Below are positions 29,336 through 39,290 of a stretch of DNA of 64,000 nucleotides, one piece after another (position 1 is the stretch's first letter; each line of letters begins with the position of its first letter). Source of the DNA: Rhizobium subbaraonis (lineage in GTDB: Bacteria; Pseudomonadota; Alphaproteobacteria; Rhizobiales; Rhizobiaceae). The position numbers and the translations under genes are program-made. The notes below the pieces were generated by a model. The model worked only from the letters and a program-made list of their open reading frames with translations. It was not told the origin of the DNA and did no database searches. Where the stretch lies: assembly GCF_900220975.1 (NCBI RefSeq), contig NZ_OBQD01000018.1, positions 1-64,000 on the forward strand. Reading direction: 5' to 3'.

Positions 29336-31210
29336 TCATTCGAGTTCGGCGTAGTCCTCGATCACGGCGAGGAACGCCTTGCCGAACCGCTCGCGCTTGC
29401 TCTGTCCAATGCCGGGAATATCCAGCAACTCGTCCCAGTCCTGCGGCCGTTCCTTCGCAAGCGCGATCAGGGTCGCGTCGGGAAAGACCACATAGGGCGG
29501 AACGTCCAGGTCCTTGGCGATCGACAGCCGCTCGGCGCGCAGCTTTTCGAACAGTTCGCGATCGGAGCCAGCAAGGTCGGCGCGCTCGCGCGCGGCGGCC
29601 GACTTCTGGCCCTTCTCAGCCCTGCCCGACATCGGGCGATCCTTGCGGAAGCGCACCTCGCGTTCACGGCGGAAGACGGCGCGGGATTCCGGCTCGAGCT
29701 TCATCGCGCCGAAGGCCGCATGATCAATGCGGATAAGGCCGGCGGCGAGAAGCTGCCGGAACACCGACTGCCAGGTGCGGCCGGGAAGGTCCTTGCCCGC
29801 CCCGAAGACCGGCATGTCGACATGGCCGAAACGCTCGGTCTTCTCGTTGACGGTGCCGAGAAGCACGTCGATGACGTGACCGGACCCGAACCGTTCGCCG
29901 GTGCGGTAGACGGCAGCAAGCGCCTTGATCGCCGCCTCCGTCCCGTCCCAGGTCTCGACGGGATTGCGGCAGGTGTCGCAGTTACCGCAGCCGCCGGGAT
30001 GCGCCTCGCCGAAATGGGCGAGGATCGCCTGTCGCCGGCAGGAAGCGGTCTCGCAGATCGCAAGCAGCGCGTTCAGCTTCGCCCGTTCGACGCGCTTGAC
30101 CTCCTCGGCGGCCTCCCCCTCGTCGATCATGCGCCGGCGCTGCAACACGTCGGCCATGCCATAGGCCATCCACACCTCGGAAGGCTGGCCGTCACGCCCG
30201 GCGCGGCCCGTCTCCTGGTAATAGGCCTCGACGGAACCGGGCAGGTCGAGATGGGCGACATAGCGTACGTCCGGCTTGTCGATCCCCATGCCGAAGGCGA
30301 CGGTGGCGACGAGGCAGAGGTTTTCTTCCTTCAGGAAGGCGTCCTGATTGGCGTCGCGCACGGCCCTGTCGAGGCCCGCGTGATAGGGCAGCGCCCGGAT
30401 CCCCTGCCCGTCCAGCCACTCGGCCGTATCCTCCACCTTGGCCCGCGACAGGCAGTAGACGATGCCGCTCGCGCCTCTATGGCGCGACAAAAAGCGCAGA
30501 AGCTGCTGGCGCGGCTGGTCGCGCTCGACGATATCGTAGGAGATGTTCGGCCGGTCGAACGACGTGGTGAACACCCGCGCCTGGCCCAGCGACAGCCGCT
30601 CGATGATGTCGTCGCGCGTATGCGGGTCGGCCGTTGCCGTCAGCGCGATCCGCGGCACGCCAGGATAGCGCTCCGCCAGCCGATCGAGCGTGCGATACTC
30701 CGGGCGGAAATCGTGCCCCCACTGCGAGACGCAGTGCGCCTCGTCGATCGCAAAAAGCGCGATCCGCGCATTGCCGATCAGTTCGGCAAAGCCGTCCGTC
30801 ACGATACGCTCGGGGGTGACGTAAAGAAGATCGAGCTCGCCCGCGCGGACCGCGCGCATGACGGCCACGGCCTCCTCGCGCGACAGCGAGGAATTGAGTG
30901 CGGCGGCGCGAACGCCGAGCTGCTTCAGCGCCTCCACCTGGTCGCGCATCAACGCGATCAATGGCGACACGACGATGCCGACACCCTCCCGGCAGAGCGC
31001 CGGAATCTGGAAGCACAGCGACTTTCCCGCACCGGTGGGAAAGAGCACGACCGCGTCGCCGCCATCCGTCACGTGCTCGACCACCGCCTGCTGCTTGCCG
31101 CGAAAGGCATCGTAGCCGTATACGCGCTTGAGAACGTCCAGGGGACGTCGTGCGTTATCGAACAGCCGGTCGGTGGAGAAGGGCGGGTCCTGTCGTTCTG
31201 GATGCGGCAT
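29336..31210 (-). CDS. recQ: ATP-dependent DNA helicase RecQ (624 aa)
   Basis: ATG 31210 is preceded by AGAGG at about 6 nt; an in-frame ATG 13 codons upstream is an alternative. Superfamily 2 helicase motifs in order: [12 protein letters not shown], Walker [18 protein letters not shown], Walker [34 protein letters not shown], and [20 protein letters not shown]. The RecQ zinc cluster follows ([21 protein letters not shown]), then the winged-helix domain and a C-terminal HRDC domain (about 540-620, containing [16 protein letters not shown]). It unwinds DNA in recombination and fork repair. It lies downstream of dnaG on the same strand. Confidence 0.97.
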   Translation of the reverse strand: MPHPERQDPPFSTDRLFDNARRPLDVLKRVYGYDAFRGKQQAVVEHVTDGGDAVVLFPTGAGKSLCFQIPALCREGVGIVVSPLIALMRDQVEALKQLGVRAAALNSSLSREEAVAVMRAVRAGELDLLYVTPERIVTDGFAELIGNARIALFAIDEAHCVSQWGHDFRPEYRTLDRLAERYPGVPRIALTATADPHTRDDIIERLSLGQARVFTTSFDRPNISYDIVERDQPRQQLLRFLSRHRGASGIVYCLSRAKVEDTAEWLDGQGIRALPYHAGLDRAVRDANQDAFLKEENLCLVATVAFGMGIDKPDVRYVAHLDLPGSVEAYYQETGRAGRDGQPSEVWMAYGMADVLQRRRMIDEGEAAEEVKRVERAKLNALLAICETASCRRQAILAHFGEAHPGGCGNCDTCRNPVETWDGTEAAIKALAAVYRTGERFGSGHVIDVLLGTVNEKTERFGHVDMPVFGAGKDLPGRTWQSVFRQLLAAGLIRIDHAAFGAMKLEPESRAVFRREREVRFRKDRPMSGRAEKGQKSAAARERADLAGSDRELFEKLRAERLSIAKDLDVPPYVVFPDATLIALAKERPQDWDELLDIPGIGQSKRERFGKAFLAVIEDYAELE

Positions 31211-31395
31211 CGGGCCTCTTTCAGGGAATCGTCCGCGCATCATGGACACCCGGCCCCAAGATGCAAGCCGCAGCCATCTTATGCGGGGTCCTCTGCAGCT
31301 GATAGCGATGCGTCATATCTTGCGGGCAAGAGCTTGAAACGACTCTGCTTTGCCGAAACGTTCACGCAGAACGTGAACGGCGGCGAAAGCTTGCC

Positions 31396-33402
31396 CTACC
31401 CCTTGGCCGGCCCCTTCACCCGGCCGGACATGACGCCGAAGCCGTCGATGATCGCTTCCTGGTTCTCCAGCCGCTTGGTTTCCATCTGCACCTCCTGCAG
31501 CGCACGGGTGATCTGGTAGGCGCGCTCGCCGTCGCCCTCCTCGGTCGCCTCGGCGAGTTCCCGCTCCAGCTCGCGCCGCTGCCACAGAAGCGCACGGGTG
31601 CGCTTGTGCAGCGCAAGCGCCTGCAGGAATGCCTCACGGGCATCGGCGGGTGCTGCCTCCTGCGTCGCGATCCAGAGGCGGGAATTCCGGATCTGCTGGT
31701 CGAGCATCTTCAGCATCGGCTCGAACCCGGCCGCTTCCAGCTCCTCCACCAGCCGTTCCCGCGACAGCCGCTCTCCCATGCCGGCGGCGATGCCGAGCAC
31801 GGCGGACCAGAAGCGCTGCAGGTCGCGGTTGTCGAACTCGATGGCGGAGACCTCGTCATACTCCTCGAAGAGAAGCTGCGGCTGGTTGACGATCGTCAGC
31901 GCCAGCACGCTCTCGCGCAGTGCCGGCAGCGCCTGTGCCCCGCGCACCAGCGTCGATTGCGCCAACCGGTCGGAGATCGTCGCCGGCGTTGACGACTGGC
32001 TGCCGGCAACGGCGTTGCGGCCGCCCTCCTGCCGCCGCCCCTGTCGCGCGCCGAAGCTGCGCCGCTCGCCGCCCTGCCGGCCCGCCGGCTGGAAGAAGGC
32101 GTTGAGGCGATCGCGCACGTCCTGCTGGTAGTGGCGGCGCACGTTCTCGTCGGCGATAACGGACACGAGTTGTCGCAGCCGCGCTTCCAGTTCCGCCCGG
32201 CTCTCCGGCGTGTCGTAGCTGCCGCCGCCGACTTCGCGCGACCAGATCATCTCCGCGAGCGGCTTTGCGCCGGCAAGCACCTTGTCGAAGGGCGCGCGCC
32301 CCTCGTGGCGCACGAGGTCGTCCGGATCCTTGCCGTCGGGCAGAAGCGCGAAACGGACGGTACGACCGGGCTTGATGTGCGGCAGTGCCAGCTCGGCGGC
32401 GCGGTTTGCAGCACGGATGCCGGCCCCGTCGCCGTCGAAGCACAGCACCGGCTGGGGCGTCATCTTCCACAGAAGCTCGAGCTGGTTCTCCGTCAGCGCG
32501 GTGCCGAGGGGGGCGACCGCGTTCTCGATGCCTGCCTGGTGCAGCGCGATCACATCCATATAGCCTTCGACGGCGATCACCGTCGCATTTGCGCCGTCGT
32601 CGCCTGCCGCACCACGTCCTCCGCCCTGCGCGGACTTGCGCGCGCGGGAGAAATTGTAGAGCACGTTGCCCTTGTGGAAGAGTTCGGTCTCGTTGGAGTT
32701 GAGGTACTTCGCCGGCGCATCCGCCGACATCGCGCGTCCGCCGAAGGCGATCACCTTCTCGCGCGCCGACAGGATCGGAAACATGATGCGGTCGCGAAAG
32801 CGATCATAGGAGACCGGTATTTCCGGCCCGTGCACCACGAGCCCGCAGGCCTCGATCTGCTCCTTGGGAACGCCCTTTCCCGCCAGGTGCTCCTTCAGCA
32901 CGTTGCGCCCCTCCGGAGCATAGCCGAGCCGGAACGTCTCGATCGTGCGGCCGGTGAGCCCGCGGTCGCGCAGATAGGCGCGCGCACGCGCCCCGGCTGC
33001 CGATTGCAGCTGGTCCTGGAAGAAGGTCGTCGCGAGTTCCATCACGTCGAGAAGCGAGGTGCGCTCCTTCTCCCGCCGCTCCGCCTGGGCGTCGGGCTGC
33101 GGCATCGCCATCCCGGCCATGTCGGCAAGCTGCTGCACGGCCTCCGGGAAACTCAGCCCCTCCAGTTCGCTCAGGAAACGAAAATGGTCGCCGGAAACGC
33201 CGCAACCGAAGCAGTGATAGCGCCCCTTGCGATCCTCGCAGTGAAAGCTCGGCGACTTCTCGCCATGGAACGGGCAGCAGGCCCAGTAGTCGCCGCGCGA
33301 GACGTTCGTCTTCTTCTTGTCCCAGGTGACGCGTCGCCCCACCACGGCCGATATCGGCACGCGATCGCGAATTTCGTCGAGGAAAGAAGGGGAAAAGCGC
33401 AT
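31396..33402 (-). CDS. dnaG: DNA primase DnaG (668 aa)
   Basis: Starts MRFSPSFLDEIRDRVPIS. The N-terminal CHC2 zinc-binding domain is intact (ACCPFHGEKSPSFHC, then YHCFGCGVSGDHFRF). A Toprim catalytic core follows at about 260-345, with VIAVEGYMDVIALHQAGIEN and VLCFDGDGAGIRAANRAAEL carrying the metal-binding Glu and Asp residues. A Gln/Gly/Arg-rich linker at about 435-460 leads to a C-terminal helicase-interaction domain (about 480-660). The enzyme makes RNA primers for replication. In rhizobia dnaG is near rpoD; here recQ, GFA and kbl-tdh lie between. Confidence 0.98.
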   Translation of the reverse strand: MRFSPSFLDEIRDRVPISAVVGRRVTWDKKKTNVSRGDYWACCPFHGEKSPSFHCEDRKGRYHCFGCGVSGDHFRFLSELEGLSFPEAVQQLADMAGMAMPQPDAQAERREKERTSLLDVMELATTFFQDQLQSAAGARARAYLRDRGLTGRTIETFRLGYAPEGRNVLKEHLAGKGVPKEQIEACGLVVHGPEIPVSYDRFRDRIMFPILSAREKVIAFGGRAMSADAPAKYLNSNETELFHKGNVLYNFSRARKSAQGGGRGAAGDDGANATVIAVEGYMDVIALHQAGIENAVAPLGTALTENQLELLWKMTPQPVLCFDGDGAGIRAANRAAELALPHIKPGRTVRFALLPDGKDPDDLVRHEGRAPFDKVLAGAKPLAEMIWSREVGGGSYDTPESRAELEARLRQLVSVIADENVRRHYQQDVRDRLNAFFQPAGRQGGERRSFGARQGRRQEGGRNAVAGSQSSTPATISDRLAQSTLVRGAQALPALRESVLALTIVNQPQLLFEEYDEVSAIEFDNRDLQRFWSAVLGIAAGMGERLSRERLVEELEAAGFEPMLKMLDQQIRNSRLWIATQEAAPADAREAFLQALALHKRTRALLWQRRELERELAEATEEGDGERAYQITRALQEVQMETKRLENQEAIIDGFGVMSGRVKGPAKG

Positions 33403-33673
33403 CTTGAAACGTCGTCTCCGTCGCCTTCAATCAGGCGAGCCCGCCACTATAGCGATGGCGGCAGGCAGGTACCATCATCGGCAGCCATTAAAGAGGATAC
33501 GAGGCGCATTCAACAGGGGACAAGTCTGCGGAGCGCCCCGGCGCTTCGGACAGGTCCGGAAAATCCCCCTCCCGGGCGGCTGCACATACACGATAATTTG
33601 AATTAAGTTCGAAATTGACAGTCAAGAGCCACCTTTGCCAAGGAGAACGATAATTCGCTGTCGGGACAATGAC

Positions 33674-34540
33674 ATGTCGATCGATTCCGCCTCGCTCCTC
33701 GCCGACCCCCACTTCTTCTTCTCCTTCCGGCACGGCGCGCGCGTGCTTCTGGCGATCTACGACGAGAACCCGGCGCTCGGCGGGCTCTTCTCCTCCCAGC
33801 AGCGCTGGCTGATGAGCCATGCCGCCTTTGCGCTCGCCTGCTCGCACGATCCAGAAGAGCCCGCAAGCGGCCTGTACGCCGCGCGCTTCATCAGCGTGGT
33901 GCAGGAGCACGCGGTTGCCAGCAAGAACACCGCGGCGGATTTCATTCAGGAACTGCTGGAGCACGGGTTCATCCATGTCGCCCCCGGCCAGGAGGACCGC
34001 CGACGCAAGCCCTTGATCCCGAGCGACCTTCCCAGCCAGGCGATGTCGCAATGGCTGGAACTCCATCTGGGCTGCCTCGACAGCTTCGACGGCGGCAGGC
34101 GCGCGGAAACCTACGCGGCCGATCCATCGCTGCTCTCCCGGCTGCAGCCGTGCATCGCCCAGCGCATTCTCACCGACAACGCGGTCCGCTACCAGGGTCC
34201 GACCTTCAACCTGTTCACCTGGGCAAACTTCGGCGGCCTGCTCATGGATCTCTTGATCGGCGCGGTCGATCCCGGCGAGCACGGCGCGGGCCTTCAGGCC
34301 GAGCGGATCGCCGCCGGCACCCTTTCCATCAACGAGGTTGCACGCCGGTTCTCGATCTCCCGCACCCATGTCATGCGCCTTTTCAACAAGGCGGCGGAAG
34401 CCGGCGATATCGGCTGGAGCGGCAGGCGCGGCGAAAGCGCGGTCTGGATATCGCACCGGCTCCTGCAGGACTACAGCCGATACCAGGCGGCCAAGCATGC
34501 GCTGGTCGACGCGGCGTTTGCAGAAGTGACGGGCGGCTAA
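33674..34540 (+). CDS. Probable HTH regulator of unrecognised family (288 aa)
   Basis: ATG 33674 was chosen over one 13 codons upstream, which would add an unnatural basic leader. Residues 1-110 are helical (LADPHFFFSFRHGARVLLAI, SSQQRWLMSHAAFALACSHD). The C-terminal part has a helix-turn-helix resembling AraC/Crp-type or transposase-type DNA-binding segments (TLSINEVARRFSISRTHVMR, about 218-250). It is followed by a possible wing (GRRGESAVWISHRLL). No ligand domain was recognised. It is divergent from dnaG and convergent with gatB/yqeY. Confidence 0.7.
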   Translation: MSIDSASLLADPHFFFSFRHGARVLLAIYDENPALGGLFSSQQRWLMSHAAFALACSHDPEEPASGLYAARFISVVQEHAVASKNTAADFIQELLEHGFIHVAPGQEDRRRKPLIPSDLPSQAMSQWLELHLGCLDSFDGGRRAETYAADPSLLSRLQPCIAQRILTDNAVRYQGPTFNLFTWANFGGLLMDLLIGAVDPGEHGAGLQAERIAAGTLSINEVARRFSISRTHVMRLFNKAAEAGDIGWSGRRGESAVWISHRLLQDYSRYQAAKHALVDAAFAEVTGG

Positions 34541-34590
34541 AACAATGCCGGCAACGCGCCAGGTGAAGGCCGGCAGGCACAGACGAACAA

Positions 34591-34612
34591 CGCCGCGAGC
34601 AGGCTCGCGGCG
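34591..34612. terminator. Hairpin between convergent genes
   Basis: CGCCGCGAGC, AG, GCTCGCGGCG: a perfect 10-bp stem between the convergent regulator and yqeY genes. On the minus strand it is followed by TTGTTCG, so it may serve mainly the leftward gene. Confidence 0.65.
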
Positions 34613-34643
34613 TCCGATTCCTCTGTCACAATACAGACAGCGC

Positions 34644-35093
34644 CTACTTCAGCAGATCCTTCACGACGCCGGACGCCTTGGCGAAATCCATCTGTCCGGG
34701 ATAGCGCTCCTTCAGGGCGTTCATGCACTTGCCCATGTCGCGCACCCCCTGCGCGCCGGTGTCACGCACGACGTCGGCACAAAGCGACCTGACCTTGTCC
34801 TCCGACAGCTGCGCCGGCAGGAAGCCGTTGATCACTGTGATTTCCTCGCGCTCGTGCGCGGCAAGCTCGGGACGTCCGTTCTCTTCGTAGATCCGCGCCG
34901 ATTCCTCGCGCTGCTTGATCATCTTCGCCAGGATCTGGCGGATACCGTCGTCATCGACGGGATCCTTGCCGGCTCCACGGTTGGCGATGTCGCGATCCTT
35001 GATCGCGGCCTGGATCAACCGCACCGTCGAGGTACGGCGCGTATCCTTTTTCTTCAGCGAATCCTTGAGGCATTCTGCGAGTTGCTCGCGCAT
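34644..35093 (-). CDS. GatB/YqeY domain protein (149 aa)
   Basis: Starts MREQLAECLKDSLKKKDTRR and continues TSTVRLIQAAIKDRDIANRG, then the RESARIYEENGRPELAAHER region, and ends MGKCMNALKERYPGQMDFAK plus ASGVVKDLLK. It is thus an almost entirely helical YqeY protein of the usual length, related to the tail domain of the GatB amidotransferase subunit. It may act in tRNA-dependent amidation or tRNA binding; the stand-alone role is unproven. It is divergent from carA, a neighbour in many Alphaproteobacteria. Confidence 0.93.
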   Translation of the reverse strand: MREQLAECLKDSLKKKDTRRTSTVRLIQAAIKDRDIANRGAGKDPVDDDGIRQILAKMIKQREESARIYEENGRPELAAHEREEITVINGFLPAQLSEDKVRSLCADVVRDTGAQGVRDMGKCMNALKERYPGQMDFAKASGVVKDLLK

Positions 35094-35265
35094 TGTCCTT
35101 ACTCCGACGGACCCAATCGCCGCCGGCCGGGGCGGATCGGATTACGTCCATGTTTTGCGTTTCTTCGTGCGCTCTCATAGACCGGTACGGCCGTCGCAAT
35201 CAAATCGATTGCTTAACACCTTGATTTTGCCGGACTATAAATCCGGCCAATCCACAGCGTTCCGG

Positions 35266-35294
35266 TTGACCCGGCCATGTGCTTTGTCTATTTT
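35266..35294 (+). promoter_or_regulatory. Candidate sigma70 promoter of carA
   Basis: TTGACC, 17-nt spacer, TATTTT, about 135 nt before the carA start. The predicted leader is roughly 125 nt. The rest of the 334-bp yqeY-carA intergenic region shows a short hairpin (GCCGGA...TCCGGC, 35229-35247) and no gene. Confidence 0.5.
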
Positions 35295-35427
35295 CCGGCA
35301 CCTGCACGAAATTTGCATGTGGTGGCTTGCCGCGGAACCTCCGCGCGCCCACGTTTGCGACATTAAATGGCGGCTGACCCATCGCCTTTCAAGGCGAACG
35401 GCAAGGCGCGCCGGAAAAGGGATGACC

Positions 35428-36636
35428 ATGACCTCGACTGCCCCCTGGACCACCGAAAAGCCGACTGCGCTGCTCGTTCTCGCCGATGGCACCGTGATCG
35501 AAGGCAAGGGCATCGGTGCAACCGGAAAGGTTCAGGCCGAGGTCTGCTTCAACACGGCGCTGACCGGCTACGAGGAAATCCTCACCGACCCCTCCTACCT
35601 CGGCCAGATCGTCACTTTCACCTTCCCCCACATCGGCAATGTCGGCACCAACGACGAAGACATCGAAGACCTGACCCCCGCCGCCCGCCACGGTGCTGTC
35701 GGCGTGATCTTCAAGGCCGATATCACCGACCCGTCGAACTACCGCGCCGCCAAGCACCTGGACCAGTGGCTGAAGGCGCGCGGCATCATCGGACTGTGCG
35801 GCATCGACACCCGCGCGCTCACCGCCTGGATCCGCGAACACGGCGCACCGAATGCCGTCATCGCCCATGACCCTGCCGGCGTCTTCGACATCGAGACGCT
35901 GAAAGCCGAAGCAAAGGCCTGGAGCGGGCTCGAAGGCCTCGACCTCGCCAAGGTCGCCTCGTCCGGTCAGTCCTCGCGCTGGAGCCAGGAACCGTGGGTC
36001 TGGAACGAAGGGTTCGAGGAACTCGCCGAGAGCGAGGCGAAGTACCATATCGTTGCGCTGGACTTCGGCGTGAAGCGCAACATCCTTCGCCTCTTCGCAG
36101 GCCTCGGCTGCAAGGTCACCGTGATGCCGGCGACCTCCAGCACCGAAGAAGTGCTGGCCCAGCAGCCGGACGGCATCTTCCTGTCGAACGGCCCCGGCGA
36201 TCCGGCGGCAACCGGCGAGTACGCGGTCCCGGTTATCCAGGACCTGATCAAGACCGGCATCCCGCTGTTCGGCATCTGCCTCGGCCACCAGATGCTTGGC
36301 CTCGCCGTCGGCGCCAGGACCGAAAAGATGCACCAGGGCCACCATGGCGCCAACCATCCGGTCAAGGACCACACCACCGGCAAGGTGGAGATCGTGTCGA
36401 TGAACCACGGCTTCGCCGTCTCCTCCGAAAGCCTGCCCGAAGGCGTCGAGGAAACGCACGTCTCGTTGTTCGACGGCTCCAACTGCGGCCTGCGTCTTGT
36501 CGGCAGGCCGGTCTTCTCGGTCCAGCATCACCCCGAGGCCTCACCCGGCCCGCAGGACAGCCACTACCTCTTCCGCCGCTTCATCAACCTGGTGCGCGAG
36601 AAGAAGGGCGAAGAGGCGATCCCCGAGCGGGCATAA
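35428..36636 (+). CDS. carA: Carbamoyl-phosphate synthase small (glutaminase) subunit (402 aa)
   Basis: ATG 35428 is preferred to ATG 35422 because GGAAAAGG is 7 nt before it; the open frame extends further upstream without protein-like sequence. The N-terminal CPSase domain includes GYEEILTDPSYLGQIVTFTF and GIDTRALTAWIREHG. The C-terminal class I glutaminase has the nucleophile Cys in FGICLGHQMLGLAVGA and the His-x-Glu of VQHHPEASPGPQD. It supplies ammonia to CarB for carbamoyl phosphate, feeding arginine and pyrimidine synthesis. It is separated from carB by about 11 kb. A terminator follows 22 nt after the stop. Confidence 0.98.
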   Translation: MTSTAPWTTEKPTALLVLADGTVIEGKGIGATGKVQAEVCFNTALTGYEEILTDPSYLGQIVTFTFPHIGNVGTNDEDIEDLTPAARHGAVGVIFKADITDPSNYRAAKHLDQWLKARGIIGLCGIDTRALTAWIREHGAPNAVIAHDPAGVFDIETLKAEAKAWSGLEGLDLAKVASSGQSSRWSQEPWVWNEGFEELAESEAKYHIVALDFGVKRNILRLFAGLGCKVTVMPATSSTEEVLAQQPDGIFLSNGPGDPAATGEYAVPVIQDLIKTGIPLFGICLGHQMLGLAVGARTEKMHQGHHGANHPVKDHTTGKVEIVSMNHGFAVSSESLPEGVEETHVSLFDGSNCGLRLVGRPVFSVQHHPEASPGPQDSHYLFRRFINLVREKKGEEAIPERA

Positions 36637-36658
36637 GCCTGCAGCGGAAAGGAACTAC

Positions 36659-36693
36659 AAAGGCCTGGACGCAGATCGCGTTCCGGGCCTTTT
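36659..36693 (+). terminator. Rho-independent terminator after carA
   Basis: AAAGGCC...GGCCTTTT with additional inner pairing (GGA/TCC), 22 nt beyond the carA stop. The A-run and T-run would also let it act on the convergent MATE gene. Confidence 0.8.
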
Positions 36694-36735
36694 CCGTCTG
36701 CTCCTCCACCTCGAAAGCTAACGCTGCGGCCTGGC

Positions 36736-38121
36736 TCACGACGCCGCGGACTGCCCTTCCCGCCGCAGCAGCACGTAGTAGCGCCAGCACAGCATCACGG
36801 CCGCGGCCGCAAGGCCGCCGAGGAAGCCGAACCACACGCCGATCCCGCCGAACCCGAGCGGGAAGGCAAAAAGTAAGGCGCATCCAAACCCGATCGGCCA
36901 GTAGGCGATCATCGCCAGCACCATCGGCACGCGCGTATCCTTCAGGCCACGCAGGAGGCCCGCCGCAATCGCCTGCAGTCCGTCGACCAGCTGGAAGATG
37001 CCAGCGATGATGACGAGCGGCCCGGCATAGGCCAGCACGGCCGCAGCCTCGCTGGAATGACGGTCGAGGAAGATGCCGGCAAGCTGCACGGGCGCGATCG
37101 CAAAAAGCGCGGTGCCGGTGATGGCAATGGCCGTGGCGACGACGAGGACCGCAATCGAGGCACGCACCACGCCTAAATGATCGTTGCGCCCGTGCGCCAC
37201 GCCCACCCGCACGGTCGCGGCCTGCGCCAGCCCGTAGGGAAACATGAAGGCGATGGACGCAAGCTGCAGGGCGATCCCGTGGGCGGCGAGCTCGATCGTT
37301 CCGATGGCCCCCATCAGCAGGGAGGCCACCGTGAAGAGGCTCACTTCCGCGATGACGGTGAGGCTGATCGGCAGCCCCAGATGCAGCACCTCGACGAAGG
37401 CCTGCCAGTCCGGGCGCCAGAAACGCACGAACAGCTCGTATCGGCGCAGTTCCGGCCGGCTCTGCACATAGGCGACCATCAAGATGAAGGACAGGAGGTT
37501 CACCCCAGCTGAGACATAGGCCGCCCCCTTCATGCCGAGGGCCGGCAGGCCGAAGTGACCAAGCACCAGCGCATAGGCGAAGATGGCGTTGACGACCAGG
37601 ATGACGAGCGTGATCGTCATGATGATGCCCGCTTTGCCATGCGCACTGACAAGGCCGCGCAGTGTCATGAACAGAAGCGCCGGCGGCATGCCCCAGTGGG
37701 CGATCGCCAGGTACTCGTGCGCAAGTGCGGCCACCTCCGGCTTCTGGTCGGCAAAGAGAAGGATGTCCCCGGCATAGGAAAAGAGCGGGAAGGTGATGAT
37801 CGAATAGAGCAGCACCACCCACATCCCCATGCGCACGGAGCGGCGGACGGAGACGACGTCGCCGCGCCCGTAGGCCTGCGCGACCATCGGAATGACGGCG
37901 GTGGCGAAGCCGGAGCCAAAAATGAAGAAGGTGAAGAAGAACTGGCCGGCGAGTACGATCGCCGCCAGATGGGTCGCCCCCAGCCGGCCGAGAATGACCA
38001 CATCCGTCGTATGGATGCCGAGTTGGGCGAGCTGCGCCCCGATCAGCGGAATGCCGAGCGCCAGCGTCGCCCGGAAATGTGAACCCCAGCTGTTTTCTTC
38101 GCGTCTTACGGTCATGTGCAT
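36736..38121 (-). CDS. MATE family multidrug/Na+ efflux transporter (461 aa)
   Basis: ATG 38121 has GGCGG about 6 nt upstream; the long open extension beyond it is shadow. Twelve TM helices are expected. MATE hallmarks include LGIPLIGAQLAQLGIHTTDV in TM1, the AAIVLAGQFFFTFFIFGSGF segment, and a repeat of the same layout in the second half (LGLPISLTVIAEVSLFTVAS). It probably exports cationic drugs or metabolites with Na+ or H+. The gene is convergent with carA and has no adjacent regulator of its own, although a LysR gene lies beyond on the same strand. Confidence 0.93.
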   Translation of the reverse strand: MHMTVRREENSWGSHFRATLALGIPLIGAQLAQLGIHTTDVVILGRLGATHLAAIVLAGQFFFTFFIFGSGFATAVIPMVAQAYGRGDVVSVRRSVRMGMWVVLLYSIITFPLFSYAGDILLFADQKPEVAALAHEYLAIAHWGMPPALLFMTLRGLVSAHGKAGIIMTITLVILVVNAIFAYALVLGHFGLPALGMKGAAYVSAGVNLLSFILMVAYVQSRPELRRYELFVRFWRPDWQAFVEVLHLGLPISLTVIAEVSLFTVASLLMGAIGTIELAAHGIALQLASIAFMFPYGLAQAATVRVGVAHGRNDHLGVVRASIAVLVVATAIAITGTALFAIAPVQLAGIFLDRHSSEAAAVLAYAGPLVIIAGIFQLVDGLQAIAAGLLRGLKDTRVPMVLAMIAYWPIGFGCALLFAFPLGFGGIGVWFGFLGGLAAAAVMLCWRYYVLLRREGQSAAS

Positions 38122-38284
38122 CGAACGTCCGCCTTTCGGCTGCTTCGGACCACAACGCGCAGCTGCAATCAATCGAATAGAATTGATGCATCCAACAAAA
38201 TTGCGAATTTGGCGCCAAACGAGACGATTTTGCCGAGATTTCGCGCCGAGATCGTCGGAAAGCGACGCAATACGGCTCAAGACT

Positions 38285-39190
38285 TCACTCGGTACCGCGC
38301 CGCTCGCTCTTGATGAAATCGACGAAAGCCCTGAGCGGTGCCGGCATGTGCCGGCGTCCGGCATAATAGAGGAACGGCCCGGAAAATTCCGGCGACCAGT
38401 CTTCCAGTATCCGAACAAGCGCACCGGAACCCAGCGCGGGAGCCAGCGCCTCCTCGAACGTGTGCACGATGCCGAGGCCGGCGATGGCAGCCGCAAGCTC
38501 CATGTCGAGCGCGTTGGCGACGAGCGGCCCGGACGGGCTGATCGTCACCGACTGGCCTTCGCGCTCGAACTCCCACGGCAGCGCGTGGCCGCTGGTGAAG
38601 CAGTGGCGGATACATTCGTGCGCAAGCAGTTCCTCCGGGTGCGACGGGATGCCGCTCCCCTCGAGATAGACCGGCGAAGCGGCCGTGACGTAGCGCTGGC
38701 GGCGCGGGCCGATCGCAATCGCGATCATGTCGCGCTCCAGCCGCTCGTCATAGCGGATGCCGGCGTCGTAGCCGGCCGCAAGAACGTCGATGAAGCTGTC
38801 TTCCGCCACGATTTCGAGCGTGATTTTCGGATAGGCCTTGAGAAAGCGCGTGGCGATGCCCGGCAACACGGCGCGGGCGACGATCGTCGGCACGTTCAGG
38901 CGAACGGTGCCGGCGGGGCTGTCGCGCGAGCTTTCCAGTTGGTCGAGTGCGGTCGAAATCTCGCCGAGCGCGGGAGCAAGGCGCTCCATCAGCCGCAAGC
39001 CGGCATCGGTCGGCGTAACGCTGCGGGTCGTCCGGTTGAGAAGGCGCAACCCGAGCCGCTCTTCCAGGCGCCGCAGCGCTGCGCTCAGCGCCGACGGGGA
39101 AACGCCGCGCCGGCGCGCGGCAGCACGAAAGCTGCGTTCCCGCGCGACGGCCACGAAGGCATCGAGTTCACCCAGCGGCAGATCGTCCAT
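38285..39190 (-). CDS. LysR family regulator, divergent from an aldo/keto reductase (301 aa)
   Basis: N-terminal winged HTH (FVAVARERSFRAAARRRGVS, then SALSAALRRLEERLGLRLLN). A LysR substrate-binding domain follows from about residue 92 (GTVRLNVPTIVARAVLPGIA). It is divergently transcribed from the aldo/keto reductase, the usual layout for control of a neighbour. In the 100-bp gap TTGTGC (39190-39195) and GCACAA (39235-39240) form an inverted pair, a possible binding site, though the spacing is longer than a simple LysR box. Confidence 0.93.
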   Translation of the reverse strand: MDDLPLGELDAFVAVARERSFRAAARRRGVSPSALSAALRRLEERLGLRLLNRTTRSVTPTDAGLRLMERLAPALGEISTALDQLESSRDSPAGTVRLNVPTIVARAVLPGIATRFLKAYPKITLEIVAEDSFIDVLAAGYDAGIRYDERLERDMIAIAIGPRRQRYVTAASPVYLEGSGIPSHPEELLAHECIRHCFTSGHALPWEFEREGQSVTISPSGPLVANALDMELAAAIAGLGIVHTFEEALAPALGSGALVRILEDWSPEFSGPFLYYAGRRHMPAPLRAFVDFIKSERRGTE

Positions 39191-39290
39191 TGTGCAAAAT
39201 TCCGTACAAGCTGTTTAGCAAAGACCGGATTATCGCACAAAGCCATCCGCAGTAGAACCGATAGCGACGACGAAGCAAAGGAGAAACACC

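Noticed and set aside
28754-31519. A 921-codon rightward open frame opposite GFA and recQ
   Set aside because: It crosses two leftward genes with clear motifs and has no protein-like features of its own.
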